Below are positions 36,142-43,857 of a stretch of 64,000 bases of DNA, in pieces. Position 1 is the stretch's first letter. Every line of letters starts with the position of its first letter. This stretch comes from Timonella corticicola (GTDB lineage Bacteria > Actinomycetota > Actinomycetes > Actinomycetales > Cellulomonadaceae): positions 372,001 through 436,000 of the forward strand of contig NZ_JBHUOP010000003.1 of assembly GCF_042683685.1 (NCBI RefSeq), written 5' to 3'. Under the pieces are notes generated by a model that saw only the letters and a list, made by a program, of their open reading frames with translations, made no database searches and was not told the DNA's origin. The position numbers were made by a program, and so were the translations under genes.

Positions 36142-36163
36142 ACCCGCTCAGTGCATGTCAGAA

Positions 36164-37129
36164 TCAAGCACTCGCAGACGCTGCCACGGGCCTTCCCTCA
36201 GTTTCAACCGAAACCGAACGAAGAGCGGCAACCTTCTGATAGTCCTTGAGCTCTGGGTACAACTCGTCCTTGAGTGGGTTACGACGGCGCTTGATGATCA
36301 CGTAGGCCTGATACGCGAGAACGGCAACGTTGACGAGCAGCGAAAGCAGCGACACCGTGAACAGGGCAGTTGGGTTGTGCGAGGACGCAACCGAGAACTG
36401 TGAATCGGATACGAAGCTTGGTACAGCCATGGTGAACATCATCCAGAACGCGAGAGTGTGAGCGCGGTGCTGGAGCCACGCGCCCTTGCGAATGAAGAAC
36501 GCAGGGATGGTGCAGGCGATCAGCAGAGCGGCACCTGCGTAGAATGCGTGGTCACCGACGCAGTTGTACACGTATGCGAAGTTCCACAGGTCGTAGGCGA
36601 TGATCCAGAACCACACCATATCCGGCCACAGCATGTCCTTGAAGCGGTCACGTGAGATGAAGATTCCAACCCAACCACAGATCGTGATGAGGTTGATGAT
36701 TCCGGCGACGCCGTTCATGACGTTCCAAGGGCCACCGATCATGTAGACGCCATCAACAAGGCCCTCACCGAGGCGGGAGACCTGGAAGTCGCGAGCAACG
36801 GCTTCGGCGATGTTGATCGCAAGGATCGCTGGCGGGAACCAGAGCGCGTACTTGTTGGCTGCAACCCGTGGGTTGTAGCGGATCACCATGAAGCCGATAC
36901 ATCCGGCAAGTGCCGAATACACCTTGACCCAGTGGAACCAGGAACCGGTCGACGAGCCTGCGGCGGTGTGTGGCCATACAAAGATGGTCAAGATGATCGG
37001 AAGTACGATGAAGATCGCGTAGGCGGCGACCTTTGACCAGCGGACTAGTTCGTTGAGCCCGATCAGGGCACCAAGCACGACGAACCACATCAACCACTGA
37101 GTCAGTGAAATGGATTCAAACAAGAACAT
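36164..37129 (-). CDS. DUF5692 family integral membrane protein
   Basis: 321 aa with about eight to nine hydrophobic segments and a basic C-terminal tail (KRRRNPLKDELYPELKDY). The stretches WFHWVKVYSALAGCIGFMVI and WFWIIAYDLWNFAYVYNC fit what I recall of DUF5692; function unknown. The ATG follows AAGGAGAACG, a strong site. It lies 45 bases downstream of a TetR gene on the same strand, so it is probably controlled by that regulator. Confidence 0.75.
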   Translation of the reverse strand: MFLFESISLTQWLMWFVVLGALIGLNELVRWSKVAAYAIFIVLPIILTIFVWPHTAAGSSTGSWFHWVKVYSALAGCIGFMVIRYNPRVAANKYALWFPPAILAINIAEAVARDFQVSRLGEGLVDGVYMIGGPWNVMNGVAGIINLITICGWVGIFISRDRFKDMLWPDMVWFWIIAYDLWNFAYVYNCVGDHAFYAGAALLIACTIPAFFIRKGAWLQHRAHTLAFWMMFTMAVPSFVSDSQFSVASSHNPTALFTVSLLSLLVNVAVLAYQAYVIIKRRRNPLKDELYPELKDYQKVAALRSVSVETEGRPVAASASA

Positions 37130-37174
37130 GACGTTCTCCTTGTGGGATTTATTTGGGGGATGATTCGGCTTAAC

Positions 37175-37771
37175 CTAGTTGTCACTTGGGGCCGAGGGGA
37201 GTCGCAACACCTGACGGGTGATGTCGATGAGGACGTTGTCGCTGATATCTGGGTTGTTGCGGGCGAGCCCCACAAGTCCGTAGATCAGGACGTAGAAGGT
37301 TTCGCGCACGTGCTCAATCTCGATCTTGTGGCGTGCGGCGTAGGCTTCGATCGTGGTGAGTTCGAGGCAGTCCACGATTGCGGTGACTGCCTGATGAAGG
37401 AACCTGTTGTACAGGCCGCTGCTTTCAACGCTCTGGAGTTCCGTGTGCATCGGGCCTACAGTGCGCAACTGTGCGCGGAAGACCGTGATGCAGTCACGGA
37501 GCGCCTGGTCGATGTTGCCTGGTTCGCGTGCGGCGTCCCATTCCCGTACTGCCTCAACAAAGGTTTCGATGTGGCGATCGAGCACCGCATCGATGAGCGA
37601 GTCCTTGTCAGGGAAGTAGTGGTAGATGAGTCCGCGCGCCACGCCCACTTCGCGGGCGATGTCGCTGAACGAGGTTTTGAGGAGGCCACGGGTCGCGAAG
37701 AGCGTTTGCGCGACACGGACGATCTCGGCGGCGCGTTCGTCTGGTGTGCTGCGCAGATTCTTGGTTGCCAT
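37175..37771 (-). CDS. TetR/AcrR family transcriptional regulator
   Basis: 198 aa from the ATG at 37771 (AGAGGA upstream); the frame extends to 37843. The N-terminal helix-turn-helix reads FSDIAREVGVARGLIYHYFPDKDSLID, a classic TetR pattern. The C-terminal ligand domain is all helical. It precedes the DUF5692 gene. A TTGAC-5-GTCAA palindrome lies at 37857-37871 upstream. Confidence 0.9.
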   Translation of the reverse strand: MATKNLRSTPDERAAEIVRVAQTLFATRGLLKTSFSDIAREVGVARGLIYHYFPDKDSLIDAVLDRHIETFVEAVREWDAAREPGNIDQALRDCITVFRAQLRTVGPMHTELQSVESSGLYNRFLHQAVTAIVDCLELTTIEAYAARHKIEIEHVRETFYVLIYGLVGLARNNPDISDNVLIDITRQVLRLPSAPSDN

Positions 37772-37856
37772 GGCTTCCTCTTTGGGTGGTTCTATTTCCG
37801 ACGAGATGACTGGTTTTGCAGGTTCTCTCACCAGTTCCTTCACAGTAGATCCGTTA

Positions 37857-37871
37857 TTGACACTCCGTCAA
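37857..37871. promoter_or_regulatory. Candidate TetR operator upstream of the tetR-DUF5692 operon
   Basis: TTGAC-ACTCC-GTCAA, arms perfect. It overlaps a possible minus-strand -35 (TTGACG) followed after 18 bases by TACTGT. Confidence 0.5.
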
Positions 37872-38007
37872 CAAGGGTGGGGAAAGTTGAGTCTTACGTC
37901 CTATCCGTCGGGATGCAACGGGATGTTTAAGGCGATACGAAAGTTGTTGTGTGACAGGTCGATCGCATCCGAAAGTATGAGGCGATGCAAGTGCGCTCGC
38001 AGTTAGC

Positions 38008-38688
38008 ATGATGCATATGGAATCCGACAAAACGCCAGATCGGCAGCCCAACATCGACTTTGCGCAACAGTACAACGCTTCGTTTCCGCCCCCTGCTGTG
38101 CCAAATGGGCGCCTACATACCGTGTTGCTGTCTGTGATTCTCGCGGTAGTTATCCTCTTACTGATGGAGCAGTGCGGCACCCAGACCTACCGGAGCATGG
38201 AGCACATAGAGACTGCAAACCTCATTTCGAGGATGTCCCCAGAGATTGAAACCGACGGGTTCTATGTCGAACGAAAAGGCGACGAGTACCTGATCTATGC
38301 GACCGTGCACTACCTCGGCGAGGGAGAGATCCATGCGACGTTCATGCCGGAGTCCTCAGGTGGGTCTGAAATCAGTTACTTAGGGGCGCAGACGTTTCGT
38401 CGAGGTGAACCAGCCCGCACCGCCATCGTCTTTCGCGGTGCTTTACTCTCTGAAGGCGACGATGACTATAGGTCGCTGACGGACCTTGAGGTAGAGGTTG
38501 CGGTTGCGACCGGGGTGTTCCATGAGTCCTTGGAGAACACTACGTTCGGATACCGGGAACGTGAACTGCGTGAATCAACCCGCGCCGAGCGCGATGCCCT
38601 GCGTGACTGGGCGCACCAGCAGTATGAGGCGTTCCTGCTCGAGGAGGCTCAGGCCGCTGCGGAGTTGGATTCTGACACCGAAAACTGA
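38008..38688 (+). CDS. Hypothetical single-pass membrane protein
   Basis: 226 aa. Not recognised. A cytoplasmic N-terminus of about 35 residues is followed by one membrane segment (LHTVLLSVILAVVILLLM) and an acidic outer region ending in a predicted charged helix rich in Arg, Glu and Ala. Alternative ATGs at 38011 and 38017 are in or near the start. Its 3' end is followed by a long inverted repeat. Stands alone on the plus strand. Confidence 0.65.
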   Translation: MMHMESDKTPDRQPNIDFAQQYNASFPPPAVPNGRLHTVLLSVILAVVILLLMEQCGTQTYRSMEHIETANLISRMSPEIETDGFYVERKGDEYLIYATVHYLGEGEIHATFMPESSGGSEISYLGAQTFRRGEPARTAIVFRGALLSEGDDDYRSLTDLEVEVAVATGVFHESLENTTFGYRERELRESTRAERDALRDWAHQQYEAFLLEEAQAAAELDSDTEN

Positions 38689-38733
38689 CGCGGTTCACTG
38701 CGCTTCAGGGATGCCCTCAGAAAGCTGTGTCGG

Positions 38734-38796
38734 TGTGTGGGTTTTCTCGTCACTGTGTGCCTTAAAGGAACACACTTCGACGAGAAAACCCACACA
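38734..38796. repeat. Long inverted repeat, family member A
   Basis: tgtgtgggttttctcgtc (38734-38751) pairs with gacgagaaaacccacaca (38779-38796), perfect 18-base arms. The 27-base interior holds a smaller GTGT/ACAC hairpin. Sequence right of the stem (atcggtttggccgagga) resembles that of the copies near 39.7 and 41.5 kb. Confidence 0.8.
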
Positions 38797-38836
38797 TCGG
38801 TTTGGCCGAGGAATGGCCCGGGAACGCTAGTCGGTT

Positions 38837-38855
38837 TGATATCTACTAGATATCA
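38837..38855. promoter_or_regulatory. 19-bp palindromic operator candidate before the XRE-MNT gene
   Basis: TGATATCTA-C-TAGATATCA is perfectly symmetric around one base and ends eight bases before the ATG at 38863. Its place fits autorepression by the XRE domain of the antitoxin, and it probably overlaps the promoter. Confidence 0.7.
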
Positions 38856-38862
38856 TTGGGGT

Positions 38863-39324
38863 ATGGGTCAGGAAACTGTAGGTACATCGTTGCGTCAGCG
38901 ACGTATAATAGCGGGAATTTCGCAGCGTGAACTCGCGCATCGTTCCGGCGTGCCTCAACCCAATATCTCCGCATATGAAAGCGGTAGACGTCAGCCAACG
39001 CAAGAAACACTTCAACGTCTTGAAGAAGCCCTTAAGGTTCCCACCCTCACTCAACTCCGAAATGTTCGAGAGCAAATCCTGCAGGTAGCGCGCGCACGCC
39101 GCTTGGATAACGTCAGGGTGTTTGGTTCTGTTGCGCGGGGAGCTGCCCACGCAGGTTCGGATATTGATCTGCTTGTGCACCCGGCTGAGGACGCTTCGCT
39201 GTTCGATCTTGCTGGTTTTATGACTGAGGTTGAAGAACTGATGGGCGTGCCTGTTGATGTGGTATCGGACCGAGGCCATGGTCCAACCATGGACCGCATT
39301 AGGGATGAGGCTGCGGTTCTATGA
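38863..39324 (+). CDS. XRE helix-turn-helix fused to MNT nucleotidyltransferase (antitoxin of MNT-HEPN system)
   Basis: 153 aa. Residues 5-60 form an XRE-type helix-turn-helix (ISQRELAHRSGVPQPNISAY). Residues 80-153 are a minimal nucleotidyltransferase with the GS-x10-DxD motif (G88, S89, D100, D102). In studied pairs the MNT protein AMPylates and silences the HEPN toxin. The frame opens at 38737, but the ATG at 38863 follows the palindrome and gives the proper HTH start. It overlaps the HEPN gene by 4 bases (ATGA). Confidence 0.88.
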   Translation: MGQETVGTSLRQRRIIAGISQRELAHRSGVPQPNISAYESGRRQPTQETLQRLEEALKVPTLTQLRNVREQILQVARARRLDNVRVFGSVARGAAHAGSDIDLLVHPAEDASLFDLAGFMTEVEELMGVPVDVVSDRGHGPTMDRIRDEAAVL

Positions 39325-39662
39325 GTACGGAATCGTTTGACCGAGTGCCTGCGATCTTGGCAGATATACGCCGTTTCTCCGTTACCGCGCGTCGTGTAGT
39401 TGATCGTGGTTATGAGCAGTTCGCTGATCCAGACAACGATGACCAGCGCAGAATTGCTCGCTCATTGATTATTGACTTGTCATCGGCAGCGGACCGGTTA
39501 CCGCAAGTATTCCGCGAGACTCATCCGGAGATTGACTGGAAAGGGCTGCGCGCTGTCCGCAATTTCATGGCCCACGATCATGACGGTACTGACGAGAAGA
39601 TATTGTGGCAGGCAATCGCCGTCAAGTTTCCTCGCATCGTCCAACTGCTGACCGGGGACTGA
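39321..39662 (+). CDS. HEPN domain RNase toxin (HepT-like)
   Basis: 113 aa, all-helical. The HEPN nuclease motif R-x4-H is R80-H85 in LRAVRNFMAHDHD. The usual motif is RX4HXY; here the tyrosine position is H87. HEPN toxins cut tRNA or mRNA, and the cognate MNT AMPylates the tyrosine. Directly coupled to the XRE-MNT gene. Followed by a long inverted repeat. Confidence 0.85.
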   Translation: MSTESFDRVPAILADIRRFSVTARRVVDRGYEQFADPDNDDQRRIARSLIIDLSSAADRLPQVFRETHPEIDWKGLRAVRNFMAHDHDGTDEKILWQAIAVKFPRIVQLLTGD

Positions 39663-39696
39663 CGAAGCCAACCGCAGGGGCCTAGTTGCGGCGAAC

Positions 39697-39764
39697 ATGC
39701 AGGTTTTTACTTCGGTGGGAGTGTGGATGATGCTCACAGAGAAGTAAAAACCTACACGTTCATC
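39697..39764. repeat. Long inverted repeat, family member B
   Basis: aggtttttacttc (39702-39714) pairs with gaagtaaaaacct (39742-39754). The right half (tgtggatgatgctcacagag) is the same as in the 41.5-kb copy, and acgttcatctgg follows in both. The inner left arm has diverged. It lies between the convergent HEPN gene and the sigma-partner gene. Confidence 0.8.
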
Positions 39765-39795
39765 TGGTCGAGAAGAGGCTATCCAGCGTTACTTA

Positions 39796-40815
39796 CTAGG
39801 GTGCGGAATCAACGACCTCGTAGGTTTTGATGTGCTCATAGTTCACTTGGCCGTCGCCGGAGAGATGCCGTTCGCCAAGAAACTCGCCGCTCGAAGGGTC
39901 GATGAGGATCTGTGTTGTCTGGTCATTGCGCCCGTGCTCAGTCCTGCTGAAACCAACCGCTCCGCGTCCATCCTCCAAAGTGAACGATCCGGTGCTTTCG
40001 ATACCTGGTACAAGCGCGAGGGCTTCATAGAGAGCGGCACGTTGCTCGGCAGTAGCGGATCCGATGTTTAGGTACTCGCGTATACGTTCAAAGGTGTCCT
40101 CGGTATGGGACAAGTGCCCTCCTTCGTAGAGGGAACTAACGTAGTTGTAAGCTGCGTTGCCATCCGTCGTCGGCATACCCTCTAGTTGATCAAGAGAGAT
40201 GTTCCCCATAGACGGGTCGGGTCGGGGGTCGGTTCTAGGGTCATCAGCATAGAAGTCTCCGCGAACACCCAGTACAAGTTCAGCAGGTTGGTAGTCCTCC
40301 GTGCCAACATCGAGTGCGGCTTGGTCCCATACCCACACATCGTTGAGATCGAACGGAATGTATAGGTTTGAAAGATCAAATTCTCGTTTGACCGGGATTT
40401 CTTGAGTTCTGTTGGAGTCCGATATCTTCGGTTGCTCTTCTAGGACCCTGACTACCGTGTGGATCTTGAGGTACTGGCCCTTGGCAACGTCGAGGTCACT
40501 GTACTTGATGGAGTTTTCTGCGGCTTGACGTAAAACCTCGGCGGCAATAGCGGAGGGTGCTGGCGCTAGAACCTGTGCGGCAACTACGCCAAGAGTCACA
40601 GCGAATGCTGCTGCAGCCGTTGACCAACCGATCAGCGGCTTGGTGAGCCGATCGCGTAACCGAGAGCGTGAGGTAGCCCGTTCTGCCTCTCGTTCGAGAG
40701 TCCGTTCCGCAGCGGCCATAGCTGTGCTGAGCGGAGCAAATGCTGGCGCTAGAGCTTCAAGCGGCTTCTGAGGGACTTCACTACGCAGTTTCCTAAGCGA
40801 TGCGAACTCGTCCAT
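39796..40815 (-). CDS. CU044_5270-like membrane protein, probable partner of the ECF sigma factor
   Basis: 339 aa. A cytoplasmic N-terminal part of about 60 residues precedes one membrane helix (WSTAAAAFAVTLGVVAAQVL) and a large outer domain. This layout fits an anti-sigma-like sensor, and similar proteins annotated CU044_5270 accompany ECF sigma genes in Actinobacteria. It overlaps the sigma gene by 23 bases. No zinc-binding anti-sigma motif is visible, so the regulatory role is inferred from context. Confidence 0.7.
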   Translation of the reverse strand: MDEFASLRKLRSEVPQKPLEALAPAFAPLSTAMAAAERTLEREAERATSRSRLRDRLTKPLIGWSTAAAAFAVTLGVVAAQVLAPAPSAIAAEVLRQAAENSIKYSDLDVAKGQYLKIHTVVRVLEEQPKISDSNRTQEIPVKREFDLSNLYIPFDLNDVWVWDQAALDVGTEDYQPAELVLGVRGDFYADDPRTDPRPDPSMGNISLDQLEGMPTTDGNAAYNYVSSLYEGGHLSHTEDTFERIREYLNIGSATAEQRAALYEALALVPGIESTGSFTLEDGRGAVGFSRTEHGRNDQTTQILIDPSSGEFLGERHLSGDGQVNYEHIKTYEVVDSAP

Positions 40816-41362
40816 GATCTGCCTCCTGTTGAGTTGACGAGCTGCGCAGAATCTTGCGCGCTCGATTGAGTCGGGACCGTACTGTCCCCGTGGGGATGCC
40901 TAGTGCCACACCGATTTGCTCGTAGGTGAGGTCTTCCCAGGCGTATAGGAGCAAGACATCGCGATCAGCTTTGTTGAGTTTGCGGAGTTTCCCAGCCAAT
41001 CGCTGGACTTCAACTGCTGCATCAACCGCAGAATCTGAATTACGGGTTTCGTCGTCTACTGAGTCGATGACAGCCGTGCGTTCAGCGAGTTTGAATGTGC
41101 GGGCCTCAGCGATCCGGTGCCGGTGTACAAGATTTATCGCTATACCGAAGAGCCACGGGAGAGCATTGGTGTGGGACTGATCGAAGGTGGCTCTCTTTTC
41201 GAAGGCAACTAGGAAAGTTTCGCTGAGGATGTCGTCTGCAACCGATTCGCCGATTCGTCGCGCTAGGTAGCGGTGAATACGTGGTGCGTATCGAAAGAAC
41301 AGATCTCCAAACTCTGCGGGCCGCGAAAGCGACCGCAGGATGATCTCGTTATCTTTGCTCAC
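40793..41362 (-). CDS. ECF-type RNA polymerase sigma factor (sigma-70 family)
   Basis: 189 aa. Region 2 is visible as DLFFRYAPRIHRYLARRIGE and the LPWLFGIAINLVHRHRI stretch; region 4 as ADRDVLLLYAWEDLTYEQIG with the helix-turn-helix GIPTGTVRSRLNRARKIL. Small alternative sigma factors answer envelope or other stress. Co-transcribed with the downstream membrane partner. Confidence 0.92.
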   Translation of the reverse strand: MSKDNEIILRSLSRPAEFGDLFFRYAPRIHRYLARRIGESVADDILSETFLVAFEKRATFDQSHTNALPWLFGIAINLVHRHRIAEARTFKLAERTAVIDSVDDETRNSDSAVDAAVEVQRLAGKLRKLNKADRDVLLLYAWEDLTYEQIGVALGIPTGTVRSRLNRARKILRSSSTQQEADHGRVRIA

Positions 41363-41718
41363 GTCTGGTATTCACTGCTGGGCGGAAAACGGTTCACGGA
41401 ACCTTGTGGGGACTGGTCTAGGTGCTCGAATGGCCTCAACACTATAGCCGCGGGTGGGCTAGGTATATCGAACGTGTAGGTTTTTTCTTCTCTGTGAGTG
41501 TGGATGATGCTCACAGAGAAGAAAAAACCTAGACGTTCATCTGACCGGAGAGGGCCGCGGCGAAAATAACTTGCCCCCTCCACACAGGCCCTGCCTAGCA
41601 TGGAGACATGTGACAACCCGTTGATTGATCCAACCCGCGCAGCACAAAACACCGGAATGCGAAAGCATCGTGCGCGGGCCCGCCAGCATACCCACGGCAC
41701 AATCAACCGGAGGCGCAG
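41363..41718. other. Divergent region between the sigma gene and the ABC-F gene
   Basis: 356 bases. Holds inverted repeat C (41471-41536). The stretch 41600-41718 before the ABC-F start contains short frames, but none has a ribosome site or recognisable peptide, so a regulatory upstream ORF is not supported. Confidence 0.5.
41471..41536. repeat. Long inverted repeat, family member C (perfect 22-base stem)
   Basis: The arm at 41477-41498 (begins taggttttttcttctctg) pairs perfectly with 41510-41531. The symmetry continues as AACGT/ACGTT outside with one mismatch. Loop tgtggatgatg. Same right half as member B. Confidence 0.9.
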
Positions 41719-43350
41719 ATGCCATCACACGAAAACTCCACTTCAAAAAACACCCCCAAGCACGCCGCAGTCACTCTCCACAACGTCACGTTCGAGTGGC
41801 CGGACGGGTCGGTAGCGCTCGACGGAATCTCGGGCACCTTCGGTGCAGGCAAAACGGGCCTGGTCGGTCGTAACGGAACAGGCAAATCCACGCTGCTGCG
41901 CCTGATCGCGGGTCAACTCACCCCAACACGGGGAACCATCGAACGCTCGGGTGATGTGGCCTACCTCAGCCAAACCCTCACCCTCGACACCGCAACAAAC
42001 ATCGCTGACCTGCTTGGCATCAGGGACAAGCTCACTGCCCTGCACGCCATTGAAAACGGTGATGTTGCAGAGAGCAATTTCGACATCATCGGCGACGACT
42101 GGGACATCGAAACCCAGGCCGCTGAATACCTGGGCGACCTTGGATTCACAGCACTGGATCTCACCCGCAGCGTGCAACAACTCTCCGGTGGCGAGGCAAT
42201 GCTCGTGGCGATCACGGGGCTGCGCCTGCGTAAAGCACCCATCACGCTCCTGGATGAGCCAACCAACAACCTCGACCGCAGGACGAGGGACCAACTGGCC
42301 CGGCTCGTCGACAAGTGGCCTGGTGCGCTGGTCGTGGTGAGCCACGACCGCGAACTACTCGACCGGATGGACGCGACAGCGGAACTGTACGCCGCAGCGA
42401 TGACCACGTTCGGTGGGACGTACAGCGAGTGGGAGACCTATCAAACAACCCAACAGCAGGCTGCGGAACAGGCCGTGACCAGTGCGAAGAGCGCGCTCAG
42501 GTTGGAGAAGAAGCAGCGCATCGAGGCGGAGACCAAGATTGCCCGCCGGGCCGCGCAGGGACGTAAGGCAGCAGCCTCCATGCCACCGATCATCGCGGGT
42601 GGGCTCAAGCGTAAGGCAGAGGTGAGTGCTGGTGCGGCCCGAAATCTCGCCGATGCTCGGGTGAGTTCAGCGCGAGCGGCGCTGGATGCGGCTGAGTCCC
42701 GGCTCAAGGATGACGAGGCCGTCCATCTGATCTTGCCTGACCCGGATGTGCCGCGCTCGCGGCGGCACGCTGAGATTGTGTATGGCGACCGGACCTTCTA
42801 TCTGCAGGGGCCTGAGCGCGTGGCGCTCGTGGGTCCGAATGGCTGCGGAAAATCGACGCTGCTCGAACACCTGGTGACGGGAGTGGACCCGATGCCTGGG
42901 GGTGCACGTGGCACCCTGCTCACGGATCGGTTCGGATATCTGCCGCAGCGCTTGAACGATCTTGATGAATCCCGCAGTGCGATTGAGAATATCGTCCCCG
43001 TCGCGTCCAGTATGACGGTCGGGGAGATTCGCAACCAGCTTGCGCGGTTGCTGTTGCGGGGTGAATCTGTGAACCGGCCTGTCTCGAGCCTGTCTGGCGG
43101 TGAGCGTTTCCGGGTTTCGCTTGCGAAACTGCTGTTTGCCGAGCCGGTCGCGCAACTGCTGATCCTCGATGAACCCACCAACAACCTGGATATCGCCACC
43201 GTGGACCAAGTGGTTGATGCACTGCGCGAGTATCGCGGTGCGCTCCTCGTGGTCAGCCACGATTACGACTTCCTGCGACGGCTTGGCGTCGGCACGGTAC
43301 TCTCGCTTGAGGGCGACGGTCTGGCGGTCTTGGCGGGTGATCAGCTCTAG
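41719..43350 (+). CDS. ABC-F family ATP-binding protein
   Basis: 543 aa, two ABC domains and no membrane segments; such proteins bind the ribosome, and some protect it from antibiotics. Domain 1: Walker A GRNGTGKST, signature LSGGEAMLV, Walker B LLDEPTNNLD. A charged linker (about 235-335) with KKQRIEAETKIARRAAQGRK follows. Domain 2: GPNGCGKST, LSGGERFRV, LILDEPTNNLD. The ATG has CGGAGGCG upstream. Whether it is a resistance factor or a housekeeping translation factor cannot be told here. Confidence 0.92.
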   Translation: MPSHENSTSKNTPKHAAVTLHNVTFEWPDGSVALDGISGTFGAGKTGLVGRNGTGKSTLLRLIAGQLTPTRGTIERSGDVAYLSQTLTLDTATNIADLLGIRDKLTALHAIENGDVAESNFDIIGDDWDIETQAAEYLGDLGFTALDLTRSVQQLSGGEAMLVAITGLRLRKAPITLLDEPTNNLDRRTRDQLARLVDKWPGALVVVSHDRELLDRMDATAELYAAAMTTFGGTYSEWETYQTTQQQAAEQAVTSAKSALRLEKKQRIEAETKIARRAAQGRKAAASMPPIIAGGLKRKAEVSAGAARNLADARVSSARAALDAAESRLKDDEAVHLILPDPDVPRSRRHAEIVYGDRTFYLQGPERVALVGPNGCGKSTLLEHLVTGVDPMPGGARGTLLTDRFGYLPQRLNDLDESRSAIENIVPVASSMTVGEIRNQLARLLLRGESVNRPVSSLSGGERFRVSLAKLLFAEPVAQLLILDEPTNNLDIATVDQVVDALREYRGALLVVSHDYDFLRRLGVGTVLSLEGDGLAVLAGDQL

Positions 43351-43370
43351 TGCGTTTGTTCTGTTGGCGA

Positions 43371-43416
43371 CGAGCTGGCTGAGTCGAGTTTCCCGTCTTT
43401 CGACTCAGCCTGCTCG
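43371..43416. terminator. Terminator hairpin after the ABC-F gene
   Basis: GGCTGAGTCGA (43377-43387) pairs with TCGACTCAGCC (43400-43410), extended by CGAG/CTCG outside a two-base mismatch. 20 bases beyond the ABC-F stop codon. Confidence 0.65.
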
Positions 43417-43562
43417 CCTAGGAAGGGGGCACCGCCGTGCCCCTGGACTAATGGCCCCAGGATGACTGTGATGCAGGACTACACTAAGAAGAGCGTCAAA
43501 CTGCCGATATTAAGCAGTGAGAGTTTGTCTTGTGCGCTGTGATCTGATGGCTACGTAGCGCA

Positions 43563-43796
43563 CTAACTGCAGAGAAACGGGAAGAGTCTGCAAAACTCTT
43601 CTCGGCCCCACTCTTGTGCATCTGATGTGTTGTCATCGGAGTTGTTGACTTCCGATGAGGTTTCTAACAATGGGTGTGGGGTGGTTTCGCCCAGGATGAA
43701 CTGGCCTGTGAAGAAACTAGTACTGACAGCGAGGATGGCTATGGATTTGAGCAAGATAAAGCTCCTCAGTAAGTTGCCGTGGGGTGACTCGTCCAT
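43563..43796 (-). CDS. Candidate small exported peptide precursor divergent from the two-component system
   Basis: 77 aa from the ATG at 43796 (an ATG at 43838 would give 91). Not recognised. A short charged N-terminus is followed by a hydrophobic export-like segment (LLRSFILLKSIAILAVSTSF), a Ser/Thr/Asp-rich spacer and a compact C-terminal end with two cysteines (EEFCRLFPFLCS). The codon choice looks natural, more so than the opposing plus-strand frame. The layout is what one expects of a peptide pheromone or propeptide sensed by the adjacent histidine kinase, but this is inference. No strong ribosome site is seen. Confidence 0.4.
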   Translation of the reverse strand: MDESPHGNLLRSFILLKSIAILAVSTSFFTGQFILGETTPHPLLETSSEVNNSDDNTSDAQEWGREEFCRLFPFLCS

Positions 43797-43857
43797 AGTG
43801 CCCGCAGCCGCGGAGGAGAAGAATAGACAAAAGTACATTTCCGCGTCATCCTCTGGG

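Larger units (their letters stand above)
35848..36163. other. Convergent intergenic region with hairpin and parS
   Basis: 316 bases between the DUF4143 gene and the DUF5692 gene. Contains the strong hairpin at 35988-36031 and the parS core at 36126-36141; no gene seen. Confidence 0.6.

Noticed and set aside
41600..41815. Short frame overlapping the ABC-F start as a possible regulatory upstream ORF
   Set aside because: No ribosome site, no stalling-type peptide recognised, and it runs well into the ABC-F gene in another frame.
43627..43857. N-terminal extension of the histidine kinase
   Set aside because: No good ribosome site, unnatural codon choice and overlap with the better minus-strand peptide frame; kept only as an alternative start.
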